A DNA stretch of 21,401 bases from CBCXVS01 sp965178525 (GCA_965178525.1 CBCXVS010000115.1:1-21401); one strand, 5' to 3'. Counted from the stretch's first letter, positions 7,254 to 14,469 are shown. Notes: generated by a model from the sequence alone, not told the origin. Program-made: numbers and translations.

Positions 7254-8069
7254 ATGATCCGACGAAAACTGCTATCCCTATGGTCCTGCTGCTTGCGTAT
7301 ATCGTGCGGACACGGCCTCGTCCTGCTCCTCTGCGCCACAGCGGCCTCCGCCGGCCCCGAGGGTTCTGCAGAAACCGGACGGTGGGCCAAGCAGGAACAG
7401 CGAGGCCGGTATACAGATGAACTCCGAATCTTACGGGCACGACTGCAAAAGTTACAGGGCCTTGCCCAACACGCCAGCAAGGCCCAAAGAACCCTACGCG
7501 CCAGACCATCTCATACGGCTGATCGAACAACGGCGAAGACCTTGGAAAGATGGCGGGATGTGGAAAGGCGTACCCACAGATTGATCGAGTCCATCCAAGC
7601 CACCATAAGGAAACTCGAAGCACGTTTCGCGCCGCCACGCATGCCGATGGCAAAGAATGTCGTCTTGACACGACTCGACGGCAAGCGCGAACGGATGGCG
7701 CAACATCGTGGCGATGTCGTCTTGCTCCATTTTTGGGCCACCTGGTGCGGCCCTTGTGTCAAAGAAATCGATGCCCTGCAACTCATCTGTTATCGTTTTC
7801 AGAAGCGGGATTTTGCTGTCGTCGCCGTCAGTCTAGATGCCCGTGCAAAAGATGTCCGCCGATTTTTGCGTCGCAACGGCCTCCGATTTCCGGTGTATTT
7901 GGACGCCGGGCGGGCGGTGTATGAGCGGATGATCGGAGGTGCTGCCGTACTGCCTCGTTCCCTCCTGATCGATAAAGAAGGACGAATCGTACGCAGCTAT
8001 GCTGGAGCGCGCCACTTGGCATCGCCCGTAACGTTTGCCGACATACGGCAACTATTAATCAGCAACTAA
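7254..8069 (+). CDS. Exported TlpA/ResA-like thioredoxin-fold protein with a coiled-coil N-terminal region
   Basis: A 271-residue protein. ATG 7254 (AAGGA a few bases upstream) gives a basic start and hydrophobic stretch, MIRRKLLSLW to VLLLCATAASA, consistent with a signal peptide. Residues about 45-125 are charged and helical. The thioredoxin domain follows: VVLLHFWATWCGPCVKEIDAL with the redox pair C165/C168, VVAVSLDARAKDVRRFL, and the cis-Pro region in AVLPRSLLIDKEGRI. By family it should act as a periplasmic thiol-disulfide reductant or oxidant. The next gene encodes a secreted protein with a cysteine cluster, a plausible partner (inference). The long helical N-terminal part is unusual for simple TlpA proteins. 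Confidence 0.85.
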   Translation: MIRRKLLSLWSCCLRISCGHGLVLLLCATAASAGPEGSAETGRWAKQEQRGRYTDELRILRARLQKLQGLAQHASKAQRTLRARPSHTADRTTAKTLERWRDVERRTHRLIESIQATIRKLEARFAPPRMPMAKNVVLTRLDGKRERMAQHRGDVVLLHFWATWCGPCVKEIDALQLICYRFQKRDFAVVAVSLDARAKDVRRFLRRNGLRFPVYLDAGRAVYERMIGGAAVLPRSLLIDKEGRIVRSYAGARHLASPVTFADIRQLLISN

Positions 8070-8178
8070 GTACTGAGGCAACATTAAATTTATATCTTTC
8101 CCCTGGAAAAACGTATCAACGTCATACGGTTGAGGTACTCAAAGACTGAAACGTCCCCCTGCGGGAAGGAGTCGTAAC

Positions 8179-8901
8179 ATGCAAGTGCAGACGCTCTGCA
8201 CAGTGGTGCTCGCATTGGTAATCAGTATAGGCGCCCACACGATGGGATATGCCGAGACACGCTCGTTGACAGACGCTGAGCAGGCACAGGTTGAGATCGA
8301 GCGACTCGAAGAGCAGGCGTTTTGGGAGTCGTTGAAGGCAGGCATCGCCCGGCTCGAGGAACAACAGAAGCAGCTGCAGGAATGGCTGCGAGAAGGGCTA
8401 GTGCGACTCGACCAGGGCCAGCGGCAATTGCAGGCTTTACACGAACGGATAGCCCGGCTCGAAGTCCAGCCGTTGCCACGGGGAGAAACGCCGTTGCCGG
8501 GACAGACGAGCGTGACGGATGAGGCGCACATACAAGCGCACCAACCGAGGAAGCCGGTTGAGCAGAAACCTCTCGCCTCGTTCCCCTCGCCCTTCGCGGC
8601 CCCCGAGGCGGTGTCGGCCCCCTTTCCTCCCGTTTGCAGCGTGCAGTTGCAGGACAAAAAGGCCAAGCTCGAGCAGGATGGCTATAGTAGGGAAGCCTGG
8701 TTCAGCCACATATTCGAGTGTGAAGAGTGTTGTTCACCGTTACTATCTGATATTATGGATGTTCACACGTCACATGTTGTTGAACAACCACATACGATTG
8801 TCTTTTTAATACCAATGCGTATAAACTTACGACAGAATATAAACAGAAGCTCAATGCACTTATGCAAAACTTTGAAAAGGCATATGACCAAATATTATTA
8901 A
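8179..8901 (+). CDS. Exported coiled-coil protein; N-terminal part of a frameshifted OmpA-like protein
   Basis: AAGGAG about 8 bp upstream supports ATG 8179. Residues 1-27 form a signal peptide ending near MGYA. Residues about 32-100 form a heptad-rich coiled coil (ERLEEQ and RLEEQQ repeats), followed by a Pro-rich linker. Then comes a cysteine cluster, VCSVQL and FECEECC. Homology stops being sensible after about residue 209 (HTIVF, near 8805); the remaining residues up to the stop at 8901 look like out-of-frame sequence. The OmpA-like domain continues in the next frame from about 8808. Base composition drops in GC after about 8700, so the two halves have different histories or selection. 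The true product is probably one protein spanning 8179-9194. Confidence 0.7.
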   Translation: MQVQTLCTVVLALVISIGAHTMGYAETRSLTDAEQAQVEIERLEEQAFWESLKAGIARLEEQQKQLQEWLREGLVRLDQGQRQLQALHERIARLEVQPLPRGETPLPGQTSVTDEAHIQAHQPRKPVEQKPLASFPSPFAAPEAVSAPFPPVCSVQLQDKKAKLEQDGYSREAWFSHIFECEECCSPLLSDIMDVHTSHVVEQPHTIVFLIPMRINLRQNINRSSMHLCKTLKRHMTKYY

Positions 8902-9194
8902 TAGGACGATCCAGCAAAACTGGCAAGAAAGCCTATAACATCGAGTTATCAGGAAAGCGGGCAGGTGAGATCAAGGATTACTTCATGGACCACTTCGGTG
9001 TCGAAGACGAGCGGATTCGCTATCTCTTCTGGGGGTATGACCCCCCACAGCTCACGATAAACCATGCCAAACGCTATGGTCTTTCTGTTAATGACATGGT
9101 GTCCATCGATTCCCGTAATGCCAATCATGTAAAAAATAGAATTAATCAAAGCGTTGTTGTCATTATCTATAAGGGAAAACACGAAGAGACATAG
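8808..9194 (+). CDS. OmpA-like peptidoglycan-binding domain; C-terminal part of the preceding gene in the -1 frame
   Basis: Reading from AAT 8808 gives NTNAYKLTTEYKQKLNAL, then ILLIGRSSKTGKKAYNIELS, KRAGEIKDYFMDHFGV, ERIRYLFWGYDP and INQSVVVIIY. This follows the OmpA C-terminal pattern (F-N-x-L, GxSS-TG-xxYNxxLSxxRA, VxxYL, RI, NRxVxI). The first in-frame ATG, 8862, falls inside the domain and has no ribosome site, so independent translation is unlikely. Adding one base to the T5 run at 8803-8807 joins HTIVF-F-NTNAYKL exactly as the family requires. The domain would bind peptidoglycan in the periplasm. It sits 17 bp before the J-domain gene. Cause of the split: base-call deletion, true mutation, or -1 frameshifting at CTTTTTA. 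Confidence 0.72.
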   Translation, partial: NTNAYKLTTEYKQKLNALMQNFEKAYDQILLIGRSSKTGKKAYNIELSGKRAGEIKDYFMDHFGVEDERIRYLFWGYDPPQLTINHAKRYGLSVNDMVSIDSRNANHVKNRINQSVVVIIYKGKHEET

Positions 9195-9211
9195 TAGGTT
9201 GGGGAAATGAG

Positions 9212-9958
9212 ATGTCAGAAGCGTGGGAAATCCATTGGAAAGATTACTATGAGATTCTACAGGTCAGCCGTCATGCTGATCCCGATATTATCGAGGTTGC
9301 TTACAAAAGACTCGTAGCCACGTACCATCCTGACAAGGCGACAGGTAATGAAGAAAAAATGAAGGTGATCGTGGACGCTTACGACGTGTTAAGGGATGTT
9401 GAGAGGCGCAAGCGTTATGATCTCAGCTATCAGCACAGACAAGGCGCTGACTCTGCTGACATGCAGCGAATTTTCGAGGCGGAAAAGCGCGAACGCGAAG
9501 CCTGGCGACGGACTGAGAGGGCTTGGCGACTAGCCGAAAAAATGAAGAAAAAAGCGGAGGCACGCCCACTCTTCCAGTGGTCGACTGCATTCGCTTATCT
9601 AGCTATTGGCCTGGCACTTGGCATCGTCATAGGCCCACGGCTGAGTTTGCTGGCCGATATCCCGTCCCCTATACCCTTATTGGTATCTGAGCAGCGCGCC
9701 GCGCCGTCCTATCTCTTCAAAGTCCAAGAGGTCATTACGCGGGTCATCACCCCCAGGGAACTCTCCCAACCTAAAATCCAACAGCGCCTTGTACCCATCC
9801 TGGCCAGAATAGCACAGGAGACCCAGCGAAAAAATCTGAGTACAGCAGAGAGTACGGCAGTCCAGTCTACGGTCGAACATTTAATGACGACCATTCGTGA
9901 AATCGACAGCCCCTCTCCTGATCTCGACCGGATTCGCACCATACTCGGTCGTCTGTAA
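9212..9958 (+). CDS. Membrane-anchored J-domain (DnaJ-like) protein
   Basis: A 248-residue protein. Residues 10-73 form a J-domain, DYYEILQVS to RRKRYDLSY, with the Hsp70-stimulating HPD at 39-41. A basic and acidic helix occupies 84-118. One membrane segment at about 124-141 (STAFAYLAIGLALGIVIG) follows, and then a 105-residue C-terminal region with no recognised fold. There is no Gly/Phe or zinc domain, so it is a class III J-protein. Topology by the positive-inside rule: J-domain in the cytoplasm, C-terminal region outside. It starts 17 bp after the OmpA-like domain and is likely co-transcribed. It presumably recruits DnaK to a membrane site (inference). Confidence 0.85.
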   Translation: MSEAWEIHWKDYYEILQVSRHADPDIIEVAYKRLVATYHPDKATGNEEKMKVIVDAYDVLRDVERRKRYDLSYQHRQGADSADMQRIFEAEKREREAWRRTERAWRLAEKMKKKAEARPLFQWSTAFAYLAIGLALGIVIGPRLSLLADIPSPIPLLVSEQRAAPSYLFKVQEVITRVITPRELSQPKIQQRLVPILARIAQETQRKNLSTAESTAVQSTVEHLMTTIREIDSPSPDLDRIRTILGRL

Positions 9959-9985
9959 GGCCGTGAGGCCGCGCTTGGCGTCTCG

Positions 9986-10013
9986 AGTATAGCGTACCGC
10001 TCAACCCCGTCAA
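9986..10013 (-). promoter_or_regulatory. Good sigma70-like promoter pointing antisense into the J-domain gene
   Basis: On the minus strand TTGACG (10013-10008), a 16-bp spacer, and TATACT (9991-9986). Initiation would be near 9979, reading leftward into the 3' end of the J-domain gene, with no minus-strand gene there. It could drive an antisense RNA or be a chance match. The rest of 9959-10228 shows no gene. Confidence 0.3.
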
Positions 10014-10228
10014 CGCCCTCGCTGCACCAACGATCAACGGGTGTCAGCCGTGGATCGGTGACGTCGCGTTTCTTCTTGCTCTGCCCAACTTCATGATCGA
10101 CCAGAGGCGGTTGAGATGCGGGTCACGCCGCGGCGGCAGCGGTTGAGGTATGCTCCTGATACGCGTAGTATATGACTGCAATGATACACGCTGGAGACGA
10201 CAGTAGAGTCTCACACAAGGAAACAACC

Positions 10229-11455
10229 ATGGAACGGAAATCATTTAATCCCGACTTTACGGGTATGCTCAGCGGCGTGCGGGTGATGGATCTGTCCCGC
10301 GTCGTCGCCGGGAATATGGTCACATTGCAACTCGCCGACCACGGTGCTGATGTCATTAAGATCGAACCGCTCCCCCACGGCGACCCATTACGTGCGTGGC
10401 GAGAAAACGGTTATTCGACGCATTGGAAGGTCTATGCACGTAACAAGCGCAGTCTGGGGCTCAATTTTCGTGCCGAGGGCGCATCCGGCTTGTTGCGAGA
10501 GCTGGCCTCAAAGGCTGACGTGTTGGTCGAGGGCTTTCGCCCTGGCACGCTCGAACACATGGGCTTGGCGCCCGATACCCTGCACGCTGCGAATCCGAAC
10601 CTGATTATCGTCCGAGTTTCCGGCTTTGGCCAGACAGGGCTGTATGCGCCCCGGCCAGGCTTTGGGACGCTTGTCGAAGCGATGTCAGGTTTCGCCTCAA
10701 GCAATGGCTTTGCCGACCGCGAGCCGGTTTTGCCGCCGCTCGCACTGGCGGACATGATTGCCGGGCTCTATGGCGCCTTTGCTACGGTAACGACGCTACG
10801 CGCCCGGGAACGTGGGGAAGCACCCGGACAGGTGATCGACCTGTCCCTACTCGAACCGATCATTTCGATTCTGGGACCGGAGGCTGCGGCGTACGCCGTC
10901 TCCGGGACGATCAAGCCGCGTGCGGGTAGCGGTTCAAACACGGCATCACCGCGCAATGTCTATAAAACGCGTGACGACAAGTGGATCGCCCTGTCGGGAT
11001 CGGTCCAAGCGATGGCTGAACGCGTCTTTCGACTGGTCGGACGTGAGGACATGATTGCCGATCCACGCTTCAAAGACAATAGCTCGCGTGTGCAACACCG
11101 CGAGGAAGTCGATGCGGTTGTGGGTGCTTGGGTGGCGGCGCAAACCCGTGACGAAGCGTTACAGGCATTTGCGGATGCCGCTGTGACGGCCGCTCCGGTC
11201 TACGATATCGCCGATTTGGTGGAGGACCCTCATGCGGTAGGACGCGGCATTTTCCATGAGTTACCCGATGCGGAGCTGGGTTGGGTGCCCATGCATGCTC
11301 CCGTGCCACGTCTGTCCGCCACCCCCGCCGGATATCGCCGAGCAGCTCCACGGATTGGGGAACACACCTGGGAAGTATTGGCAGAGCTCGGGTTCGATCA
11401 GGATGCCATAGCGGCCTTGCGAAATGCTGAAGTCGTGCGTGGGGAAGCAACGTAG
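10229..11455 (+). CDS. CaiB/BaiF family (class III) CoA-transferase
   Basis: A 408-residue enzyme that moves CoA between an acyl-CoA donor and a carboxylic acid. Hallmarks: GVRVMDLSRVVAGNMVTLQLADHGADVIKIE at the N-terminus, NKRSLGLNF, ADVLVEGFRPGTLEHMGL, IIVRVSGFGQTG, and PLALADMIAGLYGAFA with the Asp (D175) that forms the acyl anhydride/CoA-ester intermediate. The C-terminal part has NVYKTRDDKWIALSG and PAPVYDIADLVEDPH-like text. ATG 10229 is chosen because AAGGA lies 8 bp upstream and the family alignment begins about 12 residues later; an upstream in-frame ATG at 10172 lacks support. The substrate cannot be told. The convergent hydroxyacid dehydrogenase suggests a role in organic-acid catabolism (inference). 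Confidence 0.93.
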   Translation: MERKSFNPDFTGMLSGVRVMDLSRVVAGNMVTLQLADHGADVIKIEPLPHGDPLRAWRENGYSTHWKVYARNKRSLGLNFRAEGASGLLRELASKADVLVEGFRPGTLEHMGLAPDTLHAANPNLIIVRVSGFGQTGLYAPRPGFGTLVEAMSGFASSNGFADREPVLPPLALADMIAGLYGAFATVTTLRARERGEAPGQVIDLSLLEPIISILGPEAAAYAVSGTIKPRAGSGSNTASPRNVYKTRDDKWIALSGSVQAMAERVFRLVGREDMIADPRFKDNSSRVQHREEVDAVVGAWVAAQTRDEALQAFADAAVTAAPVYDIADLVEDPHAVGRGIFHELPDAELGWVPMHAPVPRLSATPAGYRRAAPRIGEHTWEVLAELGFDQDAIAALRNAEVVRGEAT

Positions 11456-11470
11456 ACAGAAATATTTGTC

Positions 11471-11510
11471 CCCTCTCCCTCGATGGGAGAAGGTTAGGGT
11501 GGGGGTGATT
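11471..11510. repeat. REP-like intergenic hairpin (CCCTCTCCCT...GGGAGAAGG)
   Basis: CCCTCTCCCT and GGGAGAAGG form a stem around CGAT, followed by TTAGGGTGGGGGTGA. This pattern (CCCTCTCCC, GGGAGAGGG, TAGGGTGAGGG) is a common repetitive intergenic element in many bacterial genomes. It lies just past the CoA-transferase stop, between convergent genes, where it could act as a terminator or mRNA-stabilising stem. Confidence 0.65.
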
Positions 11511-11512
11511 CA

Positions 11513-11583
11513 AATGCGGAATGCGGAATGTGGAATGCGGAAAATTTCCTTTATTCCGCATTCCACATTCCGCATTCCGCATT
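11513..11583. repeat. Perfect 30-bp inverted repeat made of AATGCGG heptamers
   Basis: The left arm, 11513-11542, is four heptamers (AATGCGG, AATGCGG, AATGTGG, AATGCGG) plus AA. The right arm, 11554-11583, is its exact reverse complement. The loop is 11 nt (AATTTCCTTTA). The one variant heptamer (T for C in the third unit) is matched in the other arm, so the stem is perfect. It lies between two convergent genes and would fold as a very stable hairpin in either transcript, so it may act as a bidirectional terminator. Confidence 0.9.
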
Positions 11584-11619
11584 CTTTACGCCCCCAAGCC
11601 CACGTTGCTAGGCGATGGA

Positions 11620-12558
11620 TTACGGGTCGGTGCGTTCACTTTCCAGCGCCTGCCGCAGCGTCTCTTTTGGCACGCGTACTTCGACTCCGGCACGCTCTTC
11701 CTGCAAGAGCTGGGCCGAACGGGAGTCCAGGCCGCCCCAGCCGCGGTTCAGCGCTTCGGTGAGTTCTTCCAACGTCAAATTGGCCAGCCGCATGGGCACG
11801 TCGAATTCCCGGCCCACTTCAACGGCCAAGGACACGTCTTTCCGGGCCAGCCGCAGCGCGAAATCCGGCGGGTCGAACTCGCCCGGCAACAGGTGCGCGG
11901 CCAGACCTTCAAACGCGCCCCGGCGCCCCAACGCGCCCCGGCGCACGGCCTGCCACAGCGCCAGTGGATCGACCCCAGCTTTGACGCCCATGGTAAACGT
12001 TTCGGCCAACGCCGTCTGAATAATATAACCGCTGCAATTATGCACCAGCTTGGCAATCGCGCCGGTGCCGATCGGCCCGACATAGTACGCCTTGTCGCCG
12101 ATGGCATCGAGAACCGGTTTATATTGGTCGTAGATGGCCTTATCGCCGCCGACCCAGATCGCCAGGTTGCGGGTTCGCGCCCCGTGCGGACCGCCGCTGA
12201 CGGGTGCGTCTAATACATGCACGCCGCGCTCGGCGAATAGGTCGTGGAGACGGCGAATCAAGGTGGGAGAACTCGTGCTCAGATCGAAGTAGACCTTCCC
12301 GGCGCTCATTCCATGCGTCAGCCCGCGCTCGCCCAAGGCGACGGCTTCGACTTCCGGCGGACCCGGCAGCGAGGTGAAAATGACCTCGCTGGCTTCGGCC
12401 ACCTCGCGTGGTGAGTCCGCCCAAGTCGCGCCTTCTTCGAGATGCCGCGCGGCCGCATCCCGGTTGATGTCATGTACCATGAGTTCGTAGCCGCCCTGAA
12501 GCGTATTGTACGCCATGCTCGATCCCATGGTTCCAAGGCCGATGAACCCGACTTTCAT
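11620..12558 (-). CDS. NAD(P)-dependent beta-hydroxyacid dehydrogenase (3-hydroxyisobutyrate dehydrogenase-like)
   Basis: A 312-residue enzyme oxidising a 3-hydroxyacid such as 3-hydroxyisobutyrate, tartronate semialdehyde or a relative. The N-terminal Rossmann motif is VGFIGLGTMGSSMAYN, followed by VIFTSLPGPPEVEAV, the substrate-binding block VLDAPVSGGPHGARTRNLAIWVGG, and the catalytic-Lys block GTGAIAKLVHN with K170. The C-terminal helical domain includes FALRLARKDVSLAVEV. ATG 12558 is supported by GGAGG 5 bp upstream and by the immediate Rossmann motif. It is convergent with the CoA-transferase. The exact substrate is not predictable. Confidence 0.92.
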   Translation of the reverse strand: MKVGFIGLGTMGSSMAYNTLQGGYELMVHDINRDAAARHLEEGATWADSPREVAEASEVIFTSLPGPPEVEAVALGERGLTHGMSAGKVYFDLSTSSPTLIRRLHDLFAERGVHVLDAPVSGGPHGARTRNLAIWVGGDKAIYDQYKPVLDAIGDKAYYVGPIGTGAIAKLVHNCSGYIIQTALAETFTMGVKAGVDPLALWQAVRRGALGRRGAFEGLAAHLLPGEFDPPDFALRLARKDVSLAVEVGREFDVPMRLANLTLEELTEALNRGWGGLDSRSAQLLQEERAGVEVRVPKETLRQALESERTDP

Positions 12559-12794
12559 ATCTGCCTCCGCTAGGTTAGATCGGTTGTGCCATTGCGTGCC
12601 CGTTTATACCACTATATTTCGGTTCGCGTCCATGTTCGTCTCCGCGAGACCGTCAACATGCCTCGGGAACACATCACGGCGACCTCGGAAAAACCTCGGA
12701 TAGCTCACCGGTCTTCCTGGAAGGCAGAGCAGACGTCTCAGGAGGATTCAGAGGTATAGAAGATCAATCCCAGCCTGATGTCATCAAGCGTATT

Positions 12795-12986
12795 TCAGTC
12801 TGTCACAATCTCATCACCAGGGCGTGGCGGCTCATTGCCTGCCGTCTCTAAAAAGCGGTCAAAAGCCCCGAGGTCGGCCAGCTCGGCACGTTCCTGAAAG
12901 TAACGCGCTGTATATGGCGACGTTGCGGGTGTACACCCAACGAGGCGGGGCTGACCCGGCCGGTCAGGAGGGCGATGTCGGGCCAT
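12795..12986 (-). CDS. Small hypothetical ORF, possibly a gene remnant
   Basis: A 63-codon frame. Its C-terminal half (TARYFQERAELADLGAFDRFL, then ETAGNEPPRPGDEI) has a helix-then-acidic-tail look like small antitoxin-type proteins, and is more protein-like than the N-terminal half. No ribosome site is convincing and no family is recognised. It lies in a 490-bp stretch (12559-13051) between the dehydrogenase and the exported-protein gene, in which nothing else is clear. Confidence 0.3.
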   Translation of the reverse strand: MARHRPPDRPGQPRLVGCTPATSPYTARYFQERAELADLGAFDRFLETAGNEPPRPGDEIVTD

Positions 12987-13051
12987 TCGGGGTGCCTGCG
13001 GAAATGGTCAGGTTGCAAGAAAAACAGGCAGGGTGTTCCAAGGTTCTAAGC

Positions 13052-13312
13052 ATGGGTCTATTCATCGTTCTACTCGTGGCACCGAGCGTTGTGTTTGGGC
13101 AACTATCCGTGAGCACCATCACCGCGACCGCAATGGGTAGTCCCACGCCCACACCCATAGATGACCCTCCTGCTCCTGGAGGGTCACTGAGAAATGGTGA
13201 TTTTCTGATCTTCCGGGGCGGAGGCGGGGGCCTATTGGGGATGGTGTTAATGATGCCACGCTCTGGACATTTGATTTCAGGTCAGCCCCCAATGCTGCTC
13301 TGGCCTTCCTAA
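13052..13312 (+). CDS. N-terminal part of a frameshifted exported protein (signal peptide)
   Basis: ATG 13052 has AAGG about 8 bp upstream. It gives a signal peptide (GLFIVLLVAPSVVFGQ), then a Ser/Thr/Pro-rich stretch, GSLRNGDFLIFRGGGGG. After about 13230 this frame turns into unlikely sequence (GMVLMMPRSG) and stops at 13312. The -1 frame continues with PIGDGVNDATLWTFDF. One added G in the G5 run at 13226-13230 restores a single protein of about 263 residues. No known family is recognised. Confidence 0.5.
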   Translation: MGLFIVLLVAPSVVFGQLSVSTITATAMGSPTPTPIDDPPAPGGSLRNGDFLIFRGGGGGLLGMVLMMPRSGHLISGQPPMLLWPS

Positions 13313-13842
13313 CGTCGGCACCGCTAGCCGCCGCACAGCTCACGTTGACGTTGGAGCCAAAAAGCGCTTTCGTTTCTACTGATACCGTGGAGATCGGGGG
13401 GCTGCGAGCTATTCCTATTACCGAGACGATCCAGGACGACGAGAGCCTTGAAGTAGGCGTCAAGACCACCATCCAACTGGAGCTGCGCAATTTCTATAGT
13501 GAGGAAGACATTCGTGACGCTCTCACAACACGCAACGTTGTCACAACAGTCTCCAACGGTCAAATCGCCATGGTCTATCGGGATGATGCTATCGTCTCCT
13601 TCGCCCAACTCACTTTGGTAAGCTCCATCCGTGGAATTGTTTTTAGGCTCACGAGTGCCAAGGTGAATTTCGACGCGGGTACGATCACGCTCCAGGGCGA
13701 TTTCACCGATCTTTTCTCCGCCGGGCGCGAGCGTGAGCTGCGGATCACACTCAACGGAGAAGTCATTGAAGGAAAATTGACTGATATCAATACCATCGTC
13801 GCGGACCTGCCAGCCGACATCGATTCGGAAACTGATATTTAA
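13228..13842 (+). CDS. C-terminal part of the frameshifted exported protein, unknown beta-rich family
   Basis: Continuation of the preceding gene in the -1 frame, open from 13201. It reads GDGVNDATLWTFDF, SAPLAAAQLTLTLEPKSAFVS, QLELRNFYSEEDIRDAL, MVYRDDAIVSFAQLTLV, FDAGTITLQGDFTDLF and LRITLNGEVIEGKL. The alternating hydrophobic pattern suggests beta-sandwich domains of a secreted or surface protein. There is no PEP-CTERM or LPXTG tail and no transmembrane segment. A TTG at 13345 could serve as a start but has no ribosome site, so it probably belongs to one gene, 13052-13842. Function unknown. Confidence 0.55.
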   Translation, partial: GPIGDGVNDATLWTFDFRSAPNAALAFLTSAPLAAAQLTLTLEPKSAFVSTDTVEIGGLRAIPITETIQDDESLEVGVKTTIQLELRNFYSEEDIRDALTTRNVVTTVSNGQIAMVYRDDAIVSFAQLTLVSSIRGIVFRLTSAKVNFDAGTITLQGDFTDLFSAGRERELRITLNGEVIEGKLTDINTIVADLPADIDSETDI

Positions 13843-14095
13843 TGCTGTCAGTAACTGCTCAAAAAAAGTCGATCCAGACATTTTCTTGCACCTTGATGCT
13901 CCAACGGAATGCTACACATCGAGATTCTGTTCCGATCATGCTCGGACCCCCTCATAGAGACGCATCGCTCTACCACGAGTGCGGCAGCATGTTTCGCCCG
14001 TAGCCAGCTACACAGCGTCGATGCGGCCACCCCACCCGCGTCGCCATGCGGCTCCCCGCGCCTTGTTTCCGCGTGTTTCTACATGTACGGATTTA

Positions 14096-14119
14096 TCCCA
14101 CAACCAGTTGGCTGTGGGA
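14096..14119. terminator. Hairpin downstream of the toxin-antitoxin operon
   Basis: TCCCACA (14096-14102) pairs with TGTGGGA (14113-14119), and an inner CCA/TGG pair extends the stem. It lies about 45 bp past the antitoxin stop on the minus strand and could end that transcript, although only ATAAAT rather than a long U-run follows. Apart from this, 13843-14163 shows no supportable gene. Confidence 0.4.
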
Positions 14120-14163
14120 CAACGTCATGCCATCTTCGCGACTCCAGTCATCGGCGCCGCGTC

Positions 14164-14469
14164 TCATCCCGCCAAGGCCCGCTGCACCGCTTCGGGCTCA
14201 CGATCAATGAGGAGAAGGAGCAGACGAGCTGGGCCTTCAGGCCGCCGGCGACCCTGTTCCCAGTTGCGAATGGAGTTGAGGGCAAAGCCGTAGCGCTGGG
14301 CAAAATCGGCTTGCGTGAGGCCCTGACGTTGCCGGATCGCTTTGACATCGATGGTGTCAGGCACGGAGACCGTACGCGCCTGCCCCCGTTCCAGGTCGCC
14401 TTGGGCATAGGCCAGGGCATCTTGCATGCCGGCGATGATGCTTTCACCTGCGGTGCGTGCCGCGCTCAT
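14164..14469 (-). CDS. higA: Antitoxin of HigA/XRE helix-turn-helix type
   Basis: A 101-residue DNA-binding antitoxin. The Cro/C1-type HTH is in the C-terminal half: IRQRQGLTQADFAQRYGFAL followed by NSIRNWEQGRRRPEGPARLLL, the typical HigA2-like pattern. The N-terminal 45 residues are the likely toxin-wrapping segment. GGGGAG lies about 9 bp before ATG 14469. It overlaps the toxin gene by 26 bp, so the two are translationally coupled, with the toxin first. It should neutralise the toxin and repress the operon through the palindrome at 14869-14883. Confidence 0.88.
   Translation of the reverse strand: MSAARTAGESIIAGMQDALAYAQGDLERGQARTVSVPDTIDVKAIRQRQGLTQADFAQRYGFALNSIRNWEQGRRRPEGPARLLLLLIDREPEAVQRALAG

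Noticed and set aside
8862..9194. Independent small gene starting at ATG 8862
   Set aside because: There is no ribosome site, and the ATG falls inside the OmpA-like domain whose first strand lies upstream in the same frame.
11521..12213. Plus-strand ORF of 230 codons
   Set aside because: It is antisense to the beta-hydroxyacid dehydrogenase and begins inside the heptamer hairpin.
13848..14030. Minus-strand ORF with GVAASTLCSWLRA, slightly like a transposase HTH
   Set aside because: Only about 15 residues resemble an HTH, there is no ribosome site, and the rest matches nothing.
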